64,000 nucleotides of DNA from JAGVSR01 sp031413815 (GTDB lineage: Bacteria; Pseudomonadota; Alphaproteobacteria; Rhizobiales; Hyphomicrobiaceae): contig JANOFU010000113.1 of NCBI GenBank assembly GCA_031413815.1, forward strand, positions 17,943 through 81,942. Direction: 5' to 3'. The notes below the pieces were generated by a model. The model was not told where the DNA came from. It saw nothing but the letters and a program-made list of their open reading frames with translations, and searched no databases. Of the stretch, positions 60,104-64,000 are shown in pieces; position 1 is the stretch's first letter, and each line of letters begins with the position of its first letter. A program made the translations under genes and the position numbers.

Positions 60104-61048
60104 TCACGCCGAGCGCACATCCCGATGCTTATCCACGAGCAGCATATGGGGGACGGTGAGCGCTGCCAGCACAATGAAGACCATGGACAGCATGTCCAGT
60201 TCGATGCCCGCGCGCGAGATCATCATCCCCCCGCCCAGAGTGCCGGCCACAGCAGCGCCCGCGTACGGGGCCGCTTTTCGGAGCAACACAACGGTGGGGA
60301 TTTGCCGCAGTTCATGACGGACATCAATCACGTGCCGAACGCTATGTACCAGGCAAAAATAAATCACAAAAAATGTGATCGGAGGCAAAAAGAGAGCGAG
60401 CGCAAGCACCAACGCATACTCAACAGCCTCCCCGGGCGATTGGCGACTGGCCTGAACGGCCAGAATGCCCGCGACCACCATCAAAGGTGTAGCAACCGCA
60501 TGAAGCGTTGCGGCAATCACGGTGGCCGCTTCAATCGTGGTGAGCAGAATAAATATGTCCCGAACTTGATCTTGTTGCAGCTGCGCAGTTGCGCTTAAAA
60601 GTGCGGCGCCGATTACCAACCGTAACACTGGCTGACGAAAGGATGGCCAATCACCGCTGAAGTGATAGGCTGAAGCGATCAGGAATGCCGCCAGGCACCC
60701 ACCGGGCAGTACCGACCAGGCTCCTATAACAACCACCACCAAGCCGACATAGGTGACCAGCAGGACTAGCAAGTTGGCTCGTTGCGGACCTGACCATCGA
60801 TGCTGAATAACAGCAATGTCGAAGGCCCCATGCGGCACGCCTAGCAGTAATATTAAAAGGGCAGAAAAGAACGGCCAGTCGAATAAATCGAACGGACCGG
60901 CAGTTACGTGGGCGAGTAGAAGGACCGGAGCCGCAGTCAAAATGATCAAGCGGTGAATGTTACACTTACGAGCTGATTGAGCACCAGAGCTCAGCGGCAA
61001 TTGTGATTGCACGTCATTGATCTTTTTGACTTGATCTTCACGCGCCAT
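60104..61048 (-). CDS. blh: Brp/Blh-family beta-carotene 15,15'-dioxygenase
   Basis: 314 residues from ATG 61048 (GGAGAAG upstream). This membrane enzyme cleaves beta-carotene into two retinals. The conserved iron-binding histidines are visible in LGVPHGAFD, SAYHFSGDW, FCLVHSVRHVIDV and TVPHMLLV. About eight membrane segments. It is 83 bp after the rhodopsin gene on the same strand, so the two are cotranscribed: rhodopsin first, chromophore supply second. No crtEBIY genes are in the window; carotene must come from elsewhere in the genome. Confidence 0.92.
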   Translation of the reverse strand: MAREDQVKKINDVQSQLPLSSGAQSARKCNIHRLIILTAAPVLLLAHVTAGPFDLFDWPFFSALLILLLGVPHGAFDIAVIQHRWSGPQRANLLVLLVTYVGLVVVVIGAWSVLPGGCLAAFLIASAYHFSGDWPSFRQPVLRLVIGAALLSATAQLQQDQVRDIFILLTTIEAATVIAATLHAVATPLMVVAGILAVQASRQSPGEAVEYALVLALALFLPPITFFVIYFCLVHSVRHVIDVRHELRQIPTVVLLRKAAPYAGAAVAGTLGGGMMISRAGIELDMLSMVFIVLAALTVPHMLLVDKHRDVRSA

Positions 61049-61131
61049 GTCTACTTCTCCGATCCGGTCCCGCACTGCGACACACCGATGACCGGGTGCA
61101 TCGCAGCTTGGAACTTGGTTTCGAAGTCACA

Positions 61132-61902
61132 CTAGGCGTATGCGTTTCCCGCCGGAACCGCTGGCTCGGCCTCTGACTTGCGGACGGCGATCATGTAAAT
61201 CAGCACACCGAACACCGCTTTGGCCAACACATCAGCAATGGTGTACCCAACTTGAACGCCGACATACGCTGTTGCTCCCGACAGCCCCAGCATGGGTAGG
61301 ACGAAAACGATCGGATAAAAGCTCCAGGAAACAACGGTGAGATTGCGAGCGGTTTTCACCAAACCGCGAACATTGGCCTGTTGGCTCTCGATCGATTTGC
61401 TGAGCCCGGAATACAATTCGTACACGATGATAGAAAATGGAACCATCGCGGCTGCCCACCACATCCACTTAGTATCGCTTTCAGTCGAGATTTCGCCGGG
61501 ATACCCTAGGATTACCATCAGCGCGGCAAGTCCGCCAAGGCGAAGTCCCTTGGACCAAGTTTCGTTGCTTGAGAGACGCATAACCAGTAGCAATTCGATC
61601 AACAGCAGCGGGACGGTCAGCAGCCAGTCGACGTAGCGATAAGCATCGTTGAATGCGATACCACTCAACTTGATTTTCCCGTCTGCAACAACGTAAGCCT
61701 CTTCCCAGCTGGCGAAGATTCGGACGTAATGGTAGAAAGCAATTGCTGTGACGAGTCCTGTTATGGTCAGTGCCGTTTTATAGTTTAGGTTGACCTGGGA
61801 ACGACCCAACCAGAAAAATAGAGTTGCTGCGCCCATTGCAGCGATCGTGAACGAGAACGCGTTATAGACGAGTTGATATTGCTCTAGCGAGATGTCAGCC
61901 AT
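61132..61902 (-). CDS. Green-type proton-pumping microbial rhodopsin (proteorhodopsin/xanthorhodopsin group)
   Basis: 256 residues, seven helices. Helix C reads RYVDWLLTVPLLLIE: Asp92, Thr96 and Glu103 give the DTE motif of an outward proton pump. Leu100 occupies the PR-105 tuning place, which predicts green light. The retinal Lys228 is in ADVLAKAVFG with counter-ion Asp224; His58 probably matches PR His75. In helix E, KWMWWAAA has Trp149 where xanthorhodopsin and Gloeobacter rhodopsin have Gly, so a carotenoid antenna is unlikely (by recalled alignment). It should make proton motive force in light. Confidence 0.95.
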   Translation of the reverse strand: MADISLEQYQLVYNAFSFTIAAMGAATLFFWLGRSQVNLNYKTALTITGLVTAIAFYHYVRIFASWEEAYVVADGKIKLSGIAFNDAYRYVDWLLTVPLLLIELLLVMRLSSNETWSKGLRLGGLAALMVILGYPGEISTESDTKWMWWAAAMVPFSIIVYELYSGLSKSIESQQANVRGLVKTARNLTVVSWSFYPIVFVLPMLGLSGATAYVGVQVGYTIADVLAKAVFGVLIYMIAVRKSEAEPAVPAGNAYA

Positions 61903-62174
61903 GGTATCTCTACCTCATTGACGAATTTTAGTTGTGGTGGGTAAACGACACGAAACTTTGTGTGGTTTCCTGCCCGGTTGTTCTTTGTGTGCGGCATTAT
62001 CGGTCACATAGACGCAATTCGGATTGTCGGCATGCCGTACAAAGTCATGCTTGCCGAGGTTCGGTTTGATATTGCCGGCGAACACATGCAGATTTAAGTT
62101 GCGGTCCTGGGTAGACGCTGCGCAACGGCCTTGTTGATCTCTGAAGGCTGGTCGCGCCAGCGCAGCCGGACACA
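61903..62174. other. Spacer between rhodopsin start and the glnA 3' copy
   Basis: About 270 bp, somewhat AT-rich (TTAGTTGTGGTGGGTAAACGACACG, TTTGATATTGCCGG). It should hold the rhodopsin promoter, which faces away from the glnA copy. No gene or repeat was recognised. An open frame on the minus strand of about 86 codons (62175-61915) has no support. Confidence 0.45.
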
Positions 62175-62303
62175 TTCCTCACGGCGGGCGGCGTCATGAA
62201 CGACGGCATGATCGATGCCTACATCGAACTGCGCATGTCGGAAAACATGCGCTACGAGATGACTCCGCATCCGGTCGAATACGATATGTACTACTCGGTT
62301 TAG
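62175..62303 (+). pseudogene. Second copy of the last 42 codons of glnA
   Basis: From TTCCTCACGGCGGGCGGC to TAG the frame is open and encodes FLTAGGVMNDGMIDAYIELR, then MSENMRYEMTPHPVEYDMYYSV. It differs from the real glnA end (59862-59989) mainly at third positions, with Lys to Thr, Asp to Gly, Ala to Ser and Ile to Val changes. It has no start and no upstream glnA sequence. It was most likely the original 3' end, or that of a related strain, displaced by the island. Confidence 0.95.
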
Positions 62304-62368
62304 TGTTTAGCACTTCGCGCATGGCGCCCGGCTCCGCGAAGCGATGTCGCCATGCGCAACCCAAAAAG

Positions 62369-62395
62369 GCCCGGGAGCTTCCCCGGGCTTTTTTT
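62369..62395 (+). terminator. Terminator behind the glnA 3' copy
   Basis: GCCCGGG (62369-62375) pairs with CCCGGGC (62382-62388), followed by TTTTTTT. It matches the glnA terminator in core and spacing after the stop codon, so it was carried along with the duplication. Upstream, GCGCATGGCG...CGCCATGCGC (62317-62356) is another inverted repeat. Confidence 0.88.
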
Positions 62396-62399
62396 CATC

Positions 62400-62429
62400 T
62401 TGACTGGTATGCGGTACATACCATATACC
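62400..62429 (+). promoter_or_regulatory. higBA promoter with built-in operator
   Basis: TTGACT (62400-62405), an 18-bp spacer and TATACC (62424-62429). The spacer is almost entirely the inverted repeat GGTATG-CGGTA-CATACC (62406-62422). HigA-type antitoxins repress their own operon through such sites. Confidence 0.65.
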
Positions 62430-62436
62430 TGTATTT

Positions 62437-62718
62437 ATGATTTGCAGTTTTCGGTGCGCTAAGTCAGCAGCCGTCTTCCGGGGCGGGCCATGTCCGGCGC
62501 AATGGCGGGCTTTTGAACGGGTCGCGTTCCGGAAACTCGCGATGCTCGACGATGCCGTCGATTTACGCGACCTAGCCCAACTGCCTGGCAACCGCCTGGA
62601 GCGCCTAAAAGGTAACCGTAAAGGTCAGCACTCAATTCGTATCAACGACCAATGGCGCATCTGTTTGCATTGGCACGACCAAGGACCCGCCGATGTCGAA
62701 ATCACCGACTACCACTAA
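62437..62718 (+). CDS. higB: HigB-type toxin (RelE fold)
   Basis: 93 residues. It opens MICSFRCAKSAAVF and has ERVAFRKLAMLDDAVDLRDL, then PPGNRL-like LPGNRLERLKGNRKGQHSIRINDQWRICLHW (cited by parts), the hallmark of the HigB/RelE plasmid-maintenance family. It cleaves ribosome-bound mRNA. The start overlaps nothing and lies 8 bp after the -10 box. Its last 26 bp overlap higA. Confidence 0.92.
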   Translation: MICSFRCAKSAAVFRGGPCPAQWRAFERVAFRKLAMLDDAVDLRDLAQLPGNRLERLKGNRKGQHSIRINDQWRICLHWHDQGPADVEITDYH

Positions 62719-63004
62719 GCGGGTCATCCGCATCAGACCGCATCCGGGCGAAATCTTGCGCGAGGAATGCTTATTGCCGCTCGGGCTCAGCGCACGCCAG
62801 TTGGCACAGAGTCTTGAGGTGCCCCACAACCGGATTTCAGACCTCGTCAGAGAAAAGCGCGCAATGACGGCGGATACGGCCTTGCGACTGGCCCAGCACT
62901 TTGGAACCACCGCGCAGTTCTGGCTCAATTTGCAGACGTCCCATGATTTGTCGCGCGCGGAAGCGAAGACAAACTACTCCAAGATCCCCCGTCGCGCTAC
63001 ATAG
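62693..63004 (+). CDS. higA: HigA-type antitoxin, HTH-XRE
   Basis: 103 residues. The helix-turn-helix covers residues 17-75: HPGEILREECLLPLGLSARQLAQSLEVPHNRISDLV (cited by parts), RAMTADTALRLAQHFGTTAQFWLNLQ. It binds HigB and represses the operon. The 26-bp overlap with higB secures coupled synthesis. Confidence 0.93.
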   Translation: MSKSPTTTKRVIRIRPHPGEILREECLLPLGLSARQLAQSLEVPHNRISDLVREKRAMTADTALRLAQHFGTTAQFWLNLQTSHDLSRAEAKTNYSKIPRRAT

Positions 63005-63059
63005 GCCGGCCGTTGTAAAGAACCAGCGGCGTACAGCGGTGGAGCAGACCGGGCTCCGT

Positions 63060-63081
63060 AGCCCGGGAGCAATCCCGGGCT
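63060..63081 (+). terminator. Hairpin after higA
   Basis: AGCCCGGGA-GCAA-TCCCGGGCT, a perfect 9-bp stem, then ATTCTG. Its core GCCCGGG...CCCGGGC is the same as in the two glnA-type terminators. Confidence 0.7.
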
Positions 63082-63111
63082 ATTCTGTGGGCGCTAACGA
63101 TACCCGGACTT

Positions 63112-63417
63112 CTAATAAAACAGCAACACACCGAGCAGCATGACCGCCATGCCGGCGCGATAGAAGTTGCGCTCGTTGGCCCACAGCCACGTGATGAAGC
63201 GGCGCGGCAGATCCCCCCACGGCAGGCGCGCAGCGGACGACAGCAGCAACCCCAACACAAGACCAATTGTCAAAGACCGATAATCGATCGCCACGGGACT
63301 CGGCGATGATGCGGCGCTGGAAAAGCGCGCGCCCTCACCTGCGCCAACCACGGCAATCGCGCCGGCTGCCAGCAATCCAAATGACACCAGTGCAACAAAT
63401 CCGCGAACCGACCGCAT
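63112..63417 (-). CDS. Small membrane protein
   Basis: 101 residues from ATG 63417 (GGAGAC upstream). N-terminal helix or signal (FVALVSFGLLAAGAIAVVG), a middle helix (SLTIGLVLGLLLSSAA), a basic loop (PRRFITWLWANERNFYRAG) and a C-terminal helix (MAVMLLGVLLFY). Two or three membrane spans. No family recognised. Confidence 0.65.
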   Translation of the reverse strand: MRSVRGFVALVSFGLLAAGAIAVVGAGEGARFSSAASSPSPVAIDYRSLTIGLVLGLLLSSAARLPWGDLPRRFITWLWANERNFYRAGMAVMLLGVLLFY

Positions 63418-63448
63418 GCCACGGGTCTCCACGTCTGATCGAAGTTAT

Positions 63449-63481
63449 GGTGTCAGACACCTCTGAGTGGTGTCTGACACC
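63449..63481. repeat. GTGTCAGACAC palindromic repeat, copy 8
   Basis: Spacer TCTGAGT, identical to copies 4 and 7. It is 31 bp upstream of the small membrane protein start, unlike most copies, which follow stop codons. Confidence 0.95.
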
Positions 63482-63535
63482 AACCCGGCAAAACGCTACG
63501 ACCGCACCGTTAACATTCCGTCAACCAAACTTGCG

Positions 63536-63568
63536 GGTGTCAGACACGACTCAGAGGTGTCTGACGCC
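63536..63568. repeat. GTGTCAGACAC palindromic repeat, copy 9, diverged
   Basis: GGTGTCAGACACG, spacer ACTCAGA, GGTGTCTGACGCC: the two outer arms each have one change, which weakens the outer palindrome. The spacer is the reverse complement of copies 4, 7 and 8. Confidence 0.85.
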
Positions 63569-63569
63569 T

Positions 63570-64000
63570 TTCTAACGGCACCATTTTTTGCATTGTGATT
63601 TGACAGCTCTGAACGAGAGGCGCACTCTCTCACGATCCTACGAAACGGAGGTCTAAGAAAATGTCTCCGCCTGGTCACCCTTCGCTGCTCTGAGCGTTTG
63701 CGGCAGTTTTCGCCGCCACTTTGAGTGGCCATATCAAACCAAAATCCGGAATGCAAACCGGCAGCGCTTGAACAGTCGCTTCTTGTGTTTTGCTCGTGTG
63801 CCCGATGACGGAGATTTTCGGTCGGGAGTGCGCGCGAGGCCATGGGGCGCGTTGAAAGTCCAAGCGAGAGACAAGGAGAGGATTGAGCAAGCGCTCGCTG
63901 AATAACCTCAGGCGATTGGGTCGGGGACGGCCGCGGATCGATCAACGAGCTGGCAACCGCGCAACGGGCTTAGGCCCAAGCGCAAACGTCTTAAGCCGTT
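63570..64000. other. Window end with no supported gene
   Basis: The last 430 bp contain no open frame with a ribosome-binding site or a recognised motif. CTCTGAACGAGAGGCGCACTCTCTC near 63607 has weak symmetry. A gene may begin beyond 64000. Confidence 0.4.

Noticed and set aside
61915..62175. An 86-codon minus-strand frame between the rhodopsin start and the glnA copy
   Set aside because: It reads antisense into the duplicated glnA border, has no ribosome-binding site and no motif.
13788..63568. Repeated GGTGTCAGACACC units as a CRISPR array
   Set aside because: Copies are isolated and kilobases apart, spacers are 7 bp, and no cas genes are present.
63496..63945. A minus-strand open frame of 149 codons at the window end
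   Set aside because: No ribosome-binding site or motif; it reads through a copy of the palindromic repeat (KASDTSESCLTP), so it is chance translation.

Overview
The window looks like a chromosomal segment of a GC-rich alphaproteobacterium, most likely of the order Hyphomicrobiales. The support is a ccmIEFH cytochrome c biogenesis operon, an EipA-type (DUF1134) envelope protein, a glnB-glnA nitrogen operon behind a GG-N10-GC sigma-54 element, and an 18-kb gene transfer agent (GTA)-like structural cluster in the gene order known from Rhodobacter capsulatus. No rRNA, tRNA, CRISPR array, integrase or complete insertion sequence was seen.

Layout. 0-12.4 kb: a secreted serine protease, ccmH/F/E/I, a glycine-zipper lipoprotein, a PhoP/PhoQ-like two-component pair, a repeat-rich gap with a decayed gene copy, a small secreted protein, an orphan pstS and a small PepSY-like protein. 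12.4-30.4 kb, all on the minus strand: the GTA-like cluster, from a small-terminase-like gene (30248) to a lysis gene (12443), apparently driven from one promoter near 30.35 kb. 30.5-33.4 kb: YcgN protein, a THUMP RNA methyltransferase and a DUF433/DUF5615 toxin-antitoxin pair. 33.4-57.8 kb: mostly envelope and periplasmic functions (many small secreted proteins, TonB, polysaccharide deacetylase, EipA-like protein, two L,D-transpeptidases, TPR protein), with photolyase, a Crp/Fnr-type regulator, two thioesterases and the NAD(P)HX repair enzyme. 58-60 kb: glnB-glnA. 60-63.1 kb: an island with a carotene dioxygenase (Blh), a green-type proton-pumping rhodopsin and a HigBA toxin-antitoxin module.

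The most striking feature is one architecture seen three times. An accessory cassette sits directly after a core gene and is followed by a second, diverged copy of that gene's 3' end. The cases are (a) the GTA portal gene, which carries a toxin-like C-terminal domain and a putative immunity gene and is followed by a displaced portal 3' fragment; (b) the RNA methyltransferase, followed by DUF433/DUF5615 and a broken methyltransferase 3' fragment; (c) glnA, followed by blh-rhodopsin and an intact-frame copy of the last 42 glnA codons plus a second terminator. This suggests a shared mode of cargo acquisition at gene 3' ends.

The second is a palindromic repeat, GGTGTCAGACACC-N7-GGTGTCTGACACC, present nine times in 64 kb. 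Most copies lie just after stop codons and five lie inside the GTA cluster.
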